NCBI GenBank assembly: GCA_016946835.1
Contig: JACVTC010000173.1
Location: forward strand, 1 to 64,000
Length of the DNA stretch: 64,000 bases
DNA from: Neocallimastix lanati (nom. inval.)
Taxonomy: Eukaryota > Neocallimastigomycota > Neocallimastigomycetes > Neocallimastigales > Neocallimastigaceae
Reading direction: 5' to 3'
Under the pieces are notes generated by a model. It did no database searches and was not told the DNA's origin. It saw nothing but the letters and a program-made list of their open reading frames with translations. A program made the translations under genes and the position numbers. Below are positions 1-12,500 of this stretch, in pieces; position 1 is the first letter of the stretch, and each line of letters begins with the position of its first letter.

Positions 1-3000
1 CCAATTGTAAAGTATATAATGCATATGGACCTACTGAATGTGCAGTAAATTGTACCGTTAAAGAAATTAATGATAATAATTATAAAATAATTTCAATTGG
101 AAGACAATTAACAAATTGTGAAGTATATATTTTGATAAATATAAGAAACCAGTTCCAATTGGAGTTGAAGGAGAAATTTGTATTGGTGGTAAAGGTGTTG
201 GTAATGGTTATCTAAATAGAAAGGAATTGACTGAAGAAAAGTTCATTGATAATCCATTCCATGGTGATAATAACAATAAATATAATAAGATTTATAGAAC
301 AGGAGATTTAGGTAAATGGACAAAAGATGGTGAAATTATTTGTTTAGGTAGAATTGATTTCCAAGTTAAGATTCATGGACAAAGAATTGAATTAGGAGAA
401 ATTGAAGAAGTCATTAAAGAAATTGAAGAAATCGAATCATCTGTTGTTATTGATAAATTAAATTCAAATAATGAGAAATGTTTAGTTGGATATTACATTT
501 CTAATAATACAAAAGAAATTAATAAATCAGAAATTAGAAGTTATTTAAAAAACAAATTACCACATTATATGATTCCAAGTTACTTCGTTCAAATTAATGA
601 AATTCCAATTACTTCAAACGGTAAATTAGATAGAAGAGCATTACCAGAACCATCTGAAAATGATTTAATTATTAATGAATATATTGCACCGGAAACTGAA
701 ACAGAGAAACAAATCTGTCAAATTTACAGTGAAATTCTTAATATAGAAATTAATAAGATTGGTAAAACTTCTGATTTCTATGAATTAGGAGGTGATAGTT
801 TAATTGCAATTAGAATGATATCCGAGATTCAAAATAAATTCTTAATTAATATTGGAATGAGAGATATCATTAATCATTCATCAATTGAATCATTAAGTCA
901 ATTTATTGATGAGATGAAAGAAAATGAAATGCAAAAACAAATTGAAATTATTCCAAAATACAATAGAAAAGAATATCCAATTACCTCCCAACAAATGGGT
1001 GTTTATTTAGATAGTATTAAAAATTCAAATAGTATTCTTTACAATATTCCAAATATTTATAAATTGAATGAAAATATTGATATTGACCAATTGAAAGAAA
1101 GTATTATGATGTTAATAGAAAAGCATCCTATCTTAAAGAGTCAATTTGTAAATAAGGAAAATGAAGAAACAGTGTATGGAATTATTAATGATAATTTCGA
1201 AATGAACTTTGAGGAATATTCACTTGCTGAAGCTGCTTCATTTGTTAGACCATTTGATTTGAAGAATGATTCATTAATTCGTGTTGGATTTATTTCCGAT
1301 AAATATTTATTATTAGATATTCATCATATTATATTTGATGGATTTTCTAATGGAATATTAATTAGAGATTTGAATTCGATATACAACGGAGAAATCGATA
1401 AAGAAGAAATTGAAGAAAATAAAGGAATTTCATTTAATGATTATGCAATTTATACTAATGAAAAGATTCAAGAAGGAAAATTTGAAACCCAAATTGAATT
1501 CTATAAGAAGATGTTTGAAAATGAAGAATTTGGAATATTAAAGTTACCAGACAATAGAATGAATGGAAATCATAGTAGTAGTAATAAACAAGGAAATGAA
1601 AATGAAGAAGAAGTAAATGGAAGTAAACCATCATCATTATTAAGATATGAAATTTCAGAAGAAAATTCTAAATTAATTAAAGAATATGTTAAAACACAAG
1701 GAATTTCTAATGCAGCATTCTTCTTAACCATTTATGGATATATCATGAATAAGTATAGTGGACAAAGTAATATATATACATCCATTATGAATGCAAATAG
1801 AAACAATAAATATACATTAGATATGATTGGTATGTTTGTTAGTACACAACCAATGTTATTAAAGTTCGATGAAAACAAGAGTATGAATGAATATATGAAA
1901 CAAACCATGGAATTATTAATGAATATCTATGAAAATGAAGATATTTCATTTACAGAAATCATGAAGAATATTAAGATTCCAAATAGCAACAATTCATTTA
2001 TTTATCAGCCATATACATTAATTGAAAGCAATAGAAATAATAGAAATTCTAATAATATAATAAAATTAATTGATAGTAAAGAATTTATAAAAGAAAATAA
2101 ATTTAGATTAAATGATGAAATTAAGAGCAATAAAAAAACAGATAAATTTAATAATGATAAATTAAAATTTGATATAACATTTACTATTATTGAAAATAAA
2201 AGTAATTATAATATTCGTATTGAATATTCTAAAAGAAATTATAATAAAGAAATAATTAATAATATTATGGAAAGTATGATAGAAATAATAAATAATATAA
2301 AAATATATTCTAATAATATCAGTGAAATTCCATATATTAAATCTGAAATGTACGAGGAAATAATTAATAAATTTAATTCCAATAAATGTGAATTAAGTAA
2401 CAAGAGATTATATCATGAAGAAATACATCGAAATGCAATTCTTAATCCAGATAAATGTGCTGTTGTATTTAATGAAAAAAAAATAAATTATCGAGAATTA
2501 GATGAAATGAGTAATTCATTAGCCTGGTATTTAAGAGAACAAGGCATTGGAAGAAACGATATTGTTCCAATTATAAGTGAAAGATCCTATTATTACATAA
2601 TTGGTATTATAGGTATTTCTAAAGCAGGTGGTGCGTTTCTTCCAATTGATCCTGAATTCCCTGTTACTAGAATAAATGATATTATAAATGAAGTTAAACC
2701 GAAAATAATATTAGAATATTCTAATGACAAAAAGGAATATCATGAATACATTAAAATGAGTATGGTGCACTCATTACAATTGCACAATTATGATATAAAT
2801 AGAAACTATATTTCAAATATAAATTCATTGAATGATATATGCTACATTATGTTTACTTCTGGAACCACAGGCAAACCAAAGGGTTCTATTATAAAACATT
2901 CAAACCTTAATAATTATTGTAACAAATTTGAATGTAAGGAAAAAAGTAACTTCAATATGTATAATTATGTGTTTGATCAAAATAATGTTGAAAATGTATT

Positions 3001-5986
3001 AGGAATTTCAAGATTTACTTTTGATTTATCTATTATTGAATTTATTTTGTCTTTAACAAAAATTAAGACTACTGTACTAGTAGATAGTATAATAGGTAGT
3101 AATATTGAGTTATTATCAGATTATATTAAGATAAATAAAGTTGATTTTATTACAGCTCCTCCAACTCGTATTAAGATATTTTTAGAAAATGATAAATTTA
3201 AGCAAGTTATAAAATATCTTAAAGTAATTATTTTAATTGGTGAGCCATTGACCTTAAGTATGTTCAAATTAATTAGAAAATATTCTGATTGTAAAATATT
3301 TAATGGTTATGGTCCAACAGAAACTACTGTAATTGGTACAGCTAAGGAAATTACTTCCAGAAATTGTGAAAATATAACCATTGGAAAACCATTCTGTAAT
3401 TATGAAATTTATATATTGGATAAATATATGAAACCAGTTCCAGTTGGAGTAGAAGGAGAAATTTGCATAGGAGGTAAAGGAGTTGGGAAGGGTTACTTGA
3501 ATAGGAAAGAGTTAACAAATGAAAAGTTTGTTAAGAATCCATTCCAAAACGATAATAATAGTAAGAGTAGTATTATTTACAAAACCGGTGATCTTGGAAA
3601 ATGGACAAAGGATGGAGAAGTTATTTGTTTAGGTAGAATGGACTTCCAAGTCAAAATTCACGGACAAAGAATTGAATTAGGTGAAATTGAAGAATCTATG
3701 AAAGAAATTGTTGAAATCGAATCATGTGTTGTCATTGATAAATTAGATGATAATAATGAAAAGTATTTAATTGGCTATTATATAACTAAATTTGGTATGA
3801 AAATTGAAAAGTTGAAAATAAGAAATGATCTTAAGGCTAAAATTCCTAACTATATGATTCCAAAGTACTTTATTGAAATCGAATATATTCCAACTAATGT
3901 TAATGGTAAATTAGACAGAAAAGCATTGCCTGAACCATCTGAAAATGACTTAATTTTGAACGATTATGTTAAACCAGAAAGTGAAACAGAAATAAAGTTA
4001 TGTAATATTTACAGTAACATTTTAAGAATTAATGATAATAAAATTGGAAAAATGTCCAACTTCTATGAATTAGGAGGGGACAGTTTAGTGGCAATTAGAA
4101 TCATTTCAGAAATTCAGAAAGAATTTAGAATTAACATTAGTATAAATGATATTATGAAATATCCATCAATCGAAACTTTAAGTAAAGTAATTGATAAAAG
4201 AACAAAAAGTCACATCAATATTGAAAGCATTTCGAAATATAATAGAAATAAATATCCAGTGGCTTCTCAACAATTTGGAAACTATACCGAAAAAGAATTA
4301 ACAGAGATGGAGAACAAAATTTTCAAAAACAATAAGAATAATATGATTGGAATATTTAAGTTAGAAAATAATATCAATATTGAAAAGTTAATTGAAGCCT
4401 TTAAGATTGTATTTGAAAGACATGAGATATTAAAGACTAGACTTAAATACACGAAAGAAAATAATGAAATTAAATATTATGGTATTATTGACAGAAATAT
4501 GAAATTAAATATTGAATATTATTCTCCTGAAAATTCAATTAAATTTATAAGAAATTACAACTTATTTGAGGATCCATTAATTAGAATTGGAATAATTAAT
4601 AATGAAATATTGATGCTTGATATTAACCATATCATTGGTGATGGTTATTCCATTGGCATTCTTTTAAATGAAATTGATCAAATTTATCACAACAAATCTT
4701 TACCTGAATTGACGTTTCAATATTCAGACTATGCATGGGATTATGAAAATAAATTAAATATTGGCGCATTTAATGATCAGTTTGAATTCTATAAGTCAAT
4801 GTTTGAAAATAAATCTTTTGAAATAAATGATCAAAAGAATGATGACTTAAAGAATGAAAATAATTCTACTAATCTATTCTCCTATGAAATAGAAAAAGAA
4901 ACATTCGATAAAATAAATACATTTATCAATGAAAATAACTTATCAAAAACAGCATTCTTTTTTACACTTTATAATATTATTGCTACAAGACATATGAATG
5001 AAGAAGACATCTACACTATTATGGTTAATTCTAATAGAAATAATTTATATAAAGAAAAATTATTTGGTATGTTTGTCTGTTTCATTCCAATATTAGTATC
5101 TTTAAATAAGAACAAAAGTATTTACCATATAATAAAAGAAAATATGAATATTTTAATGAAGATTTACGACTTTGATATTTCATTCTATGATATTTCGAAG
5201 GCCTTGGGCATTCCAAAACCTAAAAATTTCTTCCAATTTAATCCATATTTATTAAAGAATGATACTAATATTAGTCTTTTAAAGCAAAATATTGATAATG
5301 AAGAGTTAAGAAAGTATATATCAATTGATAATTTACAAAAGAGCAAAGAAGAAATTAATAATTCCGATTATGAATTTCGATTTGTCATAAACGAAAATAA
5401 GATATCTTATACACTTTATATTAATTATAGTTTAAGACAATATAACGAAAGAATAATCAGAGAAATGGTAAATGACTTTACTATTATCATAAATCATTTA
5501 GATTATTTAAAGTACAGCTTGCAGGATATTGAAAATCTTTTACCTGAAAAGAGAATGAGTGACTCTTACAATGAAATTAAGCTCTCTAATATTCTTGAAA
5601 ATGAAGAATTGAGAATTGAAACCGCTATGAAAACAATAGAAGGAATAGAAGATGCTTATGTTATTACAACTTATGATAATAATATGAATAAACATTTATT
5701 ATGTTATTATAAATGTTCAAAAGAAATTGGAGCTAAAAGTCTACAAAATCAATTAAAATTAAAATTACCTAATGAATTAATTCCAGAATTCTTACAAAAG
5801 GTAGAATTCATTCCAAGAATAAGAAATAGAAATGGATATTCAAAATCTGAAATGAAATTAAAGGAAAATATTTATGATGCTAGTAAACCAGATCTTAATA
5901 GAAATACATCTAAAAGGAAAAACTTATATACCAATTGTTTCCCATATAATAAAAAAGAAAAAACTAAAAATTGTTTAATTCAATAG
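1..5986 (+). CDS. 3' end of a second NRPS copy (mirror of the giant NRPS), frameshifted near its start
   Basis: Partial: enters from the left edge. From about 132 to 5986 the frame encodes the same protein as the last ~1,950 residues of the giant NRPS on the other strand, apparently without a single substitution: end of A12, T12 (LGGDS 782-799), C13 (HHIIFDG near 1320-1341), A13 (TSGTTGKPKG 2850-2881), T13, the terminal C domain (NHIIGDG near 4625-4645), the A-subdomain remnant and the CaaX tail (CLIQ 5972-5983, stop 5984-5986). Positions 3-131 continue the same protein in another frame: a T run at 130-133 has four T where the right arm has five. That one-base loss shifts the frame. If real, this copy is broken in A12; if it is a homopolymer sequencing error, a second intact synthetase runs off the window. 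No start codon lies in the window. It converges with the giant gene, stop to stop 3.15 kb apart. Confidence 0.88.
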
Positions 5987-6072
5987 TAGTTTAGATGATA
6001 TTAATAATCACAGTAGAAATTTAAATTAAATATTTAAAAAAAAAAAAAAAAAAAAAAAAATAATAATAATAA

Positions 6073-6108
<36 letters not shown>

Positions 6109-6991
6109 AAAGTAAAAATAAAAACAAAAACAAGAATAAAACAAAAAAGAAAAAAAATTGAAATAAAAACGAACAAATAAAAAAAAATAATATAATATAG
6201 ATAAAAAATTAATGTTAAAATATAAAATAAAAAAAATAAAAATAAAATAAGTAGTTGAAATATAAATATAATTAAAGTACAGATTGAATAAAATAAAATA
6301 AAATTAAATATAAATAAAATATAAAATATAAATAAAATATAAAATATAAATAAAATATAAATTAAATATAAATAAAATATAAATAAAATATAAAATATAA
6401 ATAAAATATAAATTAAATATAAATAAAATATAAATAAAATATAAAATATAAATAAAATATAAATGAAATATAAATAAAATATAAATAAAATATAAATAAA
6501 ATATAAATAAAATATAAATAAAATATAAATAAAATATAATTAAAATATAATTAAAATATAATTAAAATATAATTAAAATATAAATAAAATATAAATAAAA
6601 TATAAATAAAATATAATTAAAATATAAATAAAATATAAATAAAATATAATTAAAATAATAAAATATTATAAAATTATATATGTCAGAATATCCTATATTA
6701 TGATATAATTATATAATTATTATTTTTTTTTTTTTTGTATTAATAATGAAAATTTTAAATACAATAATATGAAATATAATTATTTTATAATGTTATTTAT
6801 TATATTTTTATTATATATATATCTACATGTTTTTCAGATACAAATTTACTCTTTTTATATTTTATTTTATTATATTATTATTGATATTATTATTAAATAC
6901 ATAAGTACTATTGATCACCAATTAATATAATTTATATATTCTTAAATAAATATTCCTTTTAATTTGTTTCTTTCTGACATTCTCCATCAAA
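5987..6991. repeat. AT-rich 3' flank with 11-bp tandem repeat, left arm
   Basis: No gene. After the NRPS stop there is a 25-nt A run (6036-6060), then AAT and AAAT microsatellites. From about 6290 to 6660 comes a tandem array of an 11-bp unit, AAATAAAATAT, with AAATTAAATAT and longer variants. A 14-T run is at 6723-6736. All of it is mirrored in 8132-9138. Confidence 0.85.
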
Positions 6992-7261
6992 AAAAAAAAA
7001 AAAAAAGATAATAATAATAATAAAAATAAAATAAAAAATAACACTTATCAATTTGTTACTATTTAAAGTTATACAAATAAAAATTAATTAAAATAAAAAC
7101 TAAACCAACCTGTAAATATTTATTATTTAACGAATGTAGTCACATATAAAAATTAATAAAAACAAAAATATATAAGACAACAAAATTGAAATATTTCAAA
7201 AACATAAATAAAAATCAATAAGTTATTAACAAAATAGTATTTCTTTAAAAAATTAATAAAA
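6992..7261. other. AT-rich left part of the spacer
   Basis: Unique to the spacer: not mirrored on the right side. It begins with an A run and an AAT/AAAT-rich stretch, then about 200 bases upstream of the Gag-like ATG without a recognisable feature. Confidence 0.6.
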
Positions 7262-8010
7262 ATGAGAAGAAACAACACCAGAAACAATTCCAGAAACCAA
7301 CGATTTATTGACATAACTGAAACCGGGAATAACTTTTCCACAAAAGCAGTCTCCATCAATTATTCTGAGAACTTTAATCATGTCACCGAGTTAACAGTTG
7401 AAAATTTTCAAAATTGGAAGACAACAATTTTATATTTTTTAATGATCAATAATCCAGACGAATATATAAGTACTCAAAAGGTGAAGAAGTTAAGAAAAAA
7501 GGATATATGAGAAAATCTAGACAAATATATTGTAGATAAACTTATTAGTTCGCTTGTTTACGATATTGGGACAACCCCAAAAGATATCAAATATGATATA
7601 TTAGTTAAATAGATTATAAAAAGTCACAGTAATACAGCTTTTCAATTGTGGATTTTCTTCAAGATTCTTTTGTTCTAGGTGACGAACATCAAAAGATGAT
7701 ATTAAGAAATAAAATAAATAAATTAAGATTTAATATTAGTGATAATATTCACACTTTCATTGCTTCACTTCAAAATCTAATTGAATAACTAGAAATTATT
7801 GACACCGACATGACTGATAACGAAAAAGTTGGAATTTTAAATATAGTATTGCTCGAGAACTTAAGATGGATTAATGTTTTTCAATTTAACAATGTCTGGG
7901 AAAGGTGTTGCAGCTTCGTAAAAAGATTAATTGAAGATATTGCTTTCTCAAACATTAAAGAAAGAAAAATACAAGAAGAAAATCTAAAAAATATCTTTAA
8001 TGATATTTAG
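7262..8010 (+). pseudogene. Decayed Ty1/copia-type Gag fragment in the spacer of the inverted repeat
   Basis: The first frame starts with an ATG at 7262 and encodes a basic, Asn/Arg-rich N-terminus followed by LTVENFQNWKTTILYFL, which resembles the start of the copia/UBN2 Gag domain (L-x-x-x-N-F-x-x-W). It stops at 7508-7510. The same frame continues with a further stop near 7608. After a shift near 7650-7680 another frame carries LQDSFVLGDEHQKM, LRFNISDNIHTFI and, after one more stop, the segment 7810-8010. Order and spacing fit one Gag-like protein broken by three in-frame stops and one frameshift. No protease, integrase, reverse transcriptase or LTR is visible. Family assignment is by motif memory, hence moderate confidence. 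Confidence 0.5.
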
Positions 8011-8065
8011 AAATTCGTTATATCATAATATTGACAATTTAAAAAACACAAAATAAACTTAACAA

Positions 8066-8113
<48 letters not shown>

Positions 8114-9016
8114 GACTTAAACTAAGTTAAATTTGATGGAGAATGTCAGAAAGAAACAAATTAAAAGGAATATTTATTTAAGAATATATAAATTATATTA
8201 ATTGGTGATCAATAGTACTTATGTATTTAATAATAATATCAATAATAATATAATAAAATAAAATATAAAAAGAGTAAATTTGTATCTGAAAAACATGTAG
8301 ATATATATATAATAAAAATATAATAAATAACATTATAAAATAATTATATTTCATATTATTGTATTTAAAATTTTCATTATTAATACAAAAAAAAAAAAAA
8401 AATAATAATTATATAATTATATCATAATATAGGATATTCTGACATATATAATTTTATAATATTTTATTATTTTAATTATATTTTATTTATATTTTATTTA
8501 TATTTTAATTATATTTTATTTATATTTTATTTATATTTTATTTATATTTTAATTATATTTTAATTATATTTTAATTATATTTTAATTATATTTTATTTAT
8601 ATTTTATTTATATTTTATTTATATTTTATTTATATTTTATTTATATTTTATTTATATTTCATTTATATTTTATTTATATTTTATATTTTATTTATATTTT
8701 ATTTATATTTAATTTATATTTTATTTATATTTTATATTTTATTTATATTTTATTTATATTTAATTTATATTTTATTTATATTTTATATTTTATTTATATT
8801 TTATATTTTATTTATATTTAATTTTATTTTATTTTATTCAATCTGTACTTTAATTATATTTATATTTCAACTACTTATTTTATTTTTATTTTTTTTATTT
8901 TATATTTTAACATTAATTTTTTATCTATATTATATTATTTTTTTTTATTTGTTCGTTTTTATTTCAATTTTTTTTCTTTTTTGTTTTATTCTTGTTTTTG
9001 TTTTTATTTTTACTTT

Positions 9017-9052
<36 letters not shown>

Positions 9053-9138
9053 TTATTATTATTATTTTTTTTTTTTTTTTTTTTTTTTTAAATATTTAAT
9101 TTAAATTTCTACTGTGATTATTAATATCATCTAAACTA
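8011..9138. repeat. Spacer end with 43-nt T run and mirrored AT-rich flank of the right arm
   Basis: 8011-8131 is spacer and includes an uninterrupted T run at 8068-8110. From 8132 it is the reverse complement of the left-arm flank: 16-A run at 8387-8402, tandem 11-bp units (about 8463-8835), T run 9065-9089, then the stop of the giant NRPS. No gene seen. Confidence 0.8.
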
Positions 9139-9549
9139 CTATTGAATTAAACAATTTTTAGTTTTTTCTTTTTTATTATATGGGAAACAATTGGTATATA
9201 AGTTTTTCCTTTTAGATGTATTTCTATTAAGATCTGGTTTACTAGCATCATAAATATTTTCCTTTAATTTCATTTCAGATTTTGAATATCCATTTCTATT
9301 TCTTATTCTTGGAATGAATTCTACCTTTTGTAAGAATTCTGGAATTAATTCATTAGGTAATTTTAATTTTAATTGATTTTGTAGACTTTTAGCTCCAATT
9401 TCTTTTGAACATTTATAATAACATAATAAATGTTTATTCATATTATTATCATAAGTTGTAATAACATAAGCATCTTCTATTCCTTCTATTGTTTTCATAG
9501 CGGTTTCAATTCTCAATTCTTCATTTTCAAGAATATTAGAGAGCTTAAT
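9139..9549 (-). other. Degenerate A-subdomain remnant plus basic tail and CaaX box CLIQ
   Basis: After the terminal C domain about 80 residues match the C-terminal subdomain of the A domains upstream: IEGIEDAYVITTYD against IEEIESSVVIDKLN, then LLCYYKCSKEIGAKSL, LKLPNELIPEFLQ and RNRNGYSKSEM in place of SNGKLDRRAL. The catalytic Lys of NGK is Tyr here, and the large A subdomain is gone, so it cannot be an active A domain. The final ~25 residues are Lys/Arg-rich, contain one additional Cys (NCFPYN) and end KTKNCLIQ-stop. The Cys codon is 9151-9153 and the stop 9139-9141. Cys-aliphatic-aliphatic-Gln fits farnesyltransferase substrates. Confidence 0.75.
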
Positions 9550-12500
9550 TTCATTGTAAGAGTCACTCATTCTCTTTTCAGGTAAAAGATTTTCAATATC
9601 CTGCAAGCTGTACTTTAAATAATCTAAATGATTTATGATAATAGTAAAGTCATTTACCATTTCTCTGATTATTCTTTCGTTATATTGTCTTAAACTATAA
9701 TTAATATAAAGTGTATAAGATATCTTATTTTCGTTTATGACAAATCGAAATTCATAATCGGAATTATTAATTTCTTCTTTGCTCTTTTGTAAATTATCAA
9801 TTGATATATACTTTCTTAACTCTTCATTATCAATATTTTGCTTTAAAAGACTAATATTAGTATCATTCTTTAATAAATATGGATTAAATTGGAAGAAATT
9901 TTTAGGTTTTGGAATGCCCAAGGCCTTCGAAATATCATAGAATGAAATATCAAAGTCGTAAATCTTCATTAAAATATTCATATTTTCTTTTATTATATGG
10001 TAAATACTTTTGTTCTTATTTAAAGATACTAATATTGGAATGAAACAGACAAACATACCAAATAATTTTTCTTTATATAAATTATTTCTATTAGAATTAA
10101 CCATAATAGTGTAGATGTCTTCTTCATTCATATGTCTTGTAGCAATAATATTATAAAGTGTAAAAAAGAATGCTGTTTTTGATAAGTTATTTTCATTGAT
10201 AAATGTATTTATTTTATCGAATGTTTCTTTTTCTATTTCATAGGAGAATAGATTAGTAGAATTATTTTCATTCTTTAAGTCATCATTCTTTTGATCATTT
10301 ATTTCAAAAGATTTATTTTCAAACATTGACTTATAGAATTCAAACTGATCATTAAATGCGCCAATATTTAATTTATTTTCATAATCCCATGCATAGTCTG
10401 AATATTGAAACGTCAATTCAGGTAAAGATTTGTTGTGATAAATTTGATCAATTTCATTTAAAAGAATGCCAATGGAATAACCATCACCAATGATATGGTT
10501 AATATCAAGCATCAATATTTCATTATTAATTATTCCAATTCTAATTAATGGATCCTCAAATAAGTTGTAATTTCTTATAAATTTAATTGAATTTTCAGGA
10601 GAATAATATTCAATATTTAATTTCATATTTCTGTCAATAATACCATAATATTTAATTTCATTATTTTCTTTCGTGTATTTAAGTCTAGTCTTTAATATCT
10701 CATGTCTTTCAAATACAATCTTAAAGGCTTCAATTAACTTTTCAATATTGATATTATTTTCTAACTTAAATATTCCAATCATATTATTCTTATTGTTTTT
10801 GAAAATTTTGTTCTCCATCTCTGTTAATTCTTTTTCGGTATAGTTTCCAAATTGTTGAGAAGCCACTGGATATTTATTTCTATTATATTTCGAAATGCTT
10901 TCAATATTGATGTGACTTTTTGTTCTTTTATCAATTACTTTACTTAAAGTTTCGATTGATGGATATTTCATAATATCATTTATACTAATGTTAATTCTAA
11001 ATTCTTTCTGAATTTCTGAAATGATTCTAATTGCCACTAAACTGTCCCCTCCTAATTCATAGAAGTTGGACATTTTTCCAATTTTATTATCATTAATTCT
11101 TAAAATGTTACTGTAAATATTACATAACTTTATTTCTGTTTCACTTTCTGGTTTAACATAATCGTTCAAAATTAAGTCATTTTCAGATGGTTCAGGCAAT
11201 GCTTTTCTGTCTAATTTACCATTAACATTAGTTGGAATATATTCGATTTCAATAAAGTACTTTGGAATCATATAGTTAGGAATTTTAGCCTTAAGATCAT
11301 TTCTTATTTTCAACTTTTCAATTTTCATACCAAATTTAGTTATATAATAGCCAATTAAATACTTTTCATTATTATCATCTAATTTATCAATGACAACACA
11401 TGATTCGATTTCAACAATTTCTTTCATAGATTCTTCAATTTCACCTAATTCAATTCTTTGTCCGTGAATTTTGACTTGGAAGTCCATTCTACCTAAACAA
11501 ATAACTTCTCCATCCTTTGTCCATTTTCCAAGATCACCGGTTTTGTAAATAATACTACTCTTACTATTATTATCGTTTTGGAATGGATTCTTAACAAACT
11601 TTTCATTTGTTAACTCTTTCCTATTCAAGTAACCCTTCCCAACTCCTTTACCTCCTATGCAAATTTCTCCTTCTACTCCAACTGGAACTGGTTTCATATA
11701 TTTATCCAATATATAAATTTCATAATTACAGAATGGTTTTCCAATGGTTATATTTTCACAATTTCTGGAAGTAATTTCCTTAGCTGTACCAATTACAGTA
11801 GTTTCTGTTGGACCATAACCATTAAATATTTTACAATCAGAATATTTTCTAATTAATTTGAACATACTTAAGGTCAATGGCTCACCAATTAAAATAATTA
11901 CTTTAAGATATTTTATAACTTGCTTAAATTTATCATTTTCTAAAAATATCTTAATACGAGTTGGAGGAGCTGTAATAAAATCAACTTTATTTATCTTAAT
12001 ATAATCTGATAATAACTCAATATTACTACCTATTATACTATCTACTAGTACAGTAGTCTTAATTTTTGTTAAAGACAAAATAAATTCAATAATAGATAAA
12101 TCAAAAGTAAATCTTGAAATTCCTAATACATTTTCAACATTATTTTGATCAAACACATAATTATACATATTGAAGTTACTTTTTTCCTTACATTCAAATT
12201 TGTTACAATAATTATTAAGGTTTGAATGTTTTATAATAGAACCCTTTGGTTTGCCTGTGGTTCCAGAAGTAAACATAATGTAGCATATATCATTCAATGA
12301 ATTTATATTTGAAATATAGTTTCTATTTATATCATAATTGTGCAATTGTAATGAGTGCACCATACTCATTTTAATGTATTCATGATATTCCTTTTTGTCA
12401 TTAGAATATTCTAATATTATTTTCGGTTTAACTTCATTTATAATATCATTTATTCTAGTAACAGGGAATTCAGGATCAATTGGAAGAAACGCACCACCTG

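Larger units (their letters stand above)
1..6991 (+). repeat. Left arm of a ~7 kb inverted repeat
   Basis: Base i pairs with base 15126-i at the left edge, 15125-i after the T-run deletion at 130-133, and 15123-i near the inner end. The shifts come from one T (4 versus 5) and one homopolymer at 6723-6736 (14 T against 16 A at 8387-8402). I found no substitutions in the stretches compared. The inner limit is the trinucleotide before the A run at 6991. The outer limit lies beyond the window. The arm holds the NRPS 3' end and its 3' flank. Confidence 0.95.

Noticed and set aside
7153-7359. 68-codon minus-strand frame over the Gag-like start
   Set aside because: Hydrophobic antisense shadow without a motif; the + strand frame has the Gag-like pattern.
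9139-10915. Search for a thioesterase or reductase at the NRPS end
   Set aside because: No GxSxG alpha/beta-hydrolase pattern or NAD-binding GxxGxxG motif occurs after the terminal C domain.
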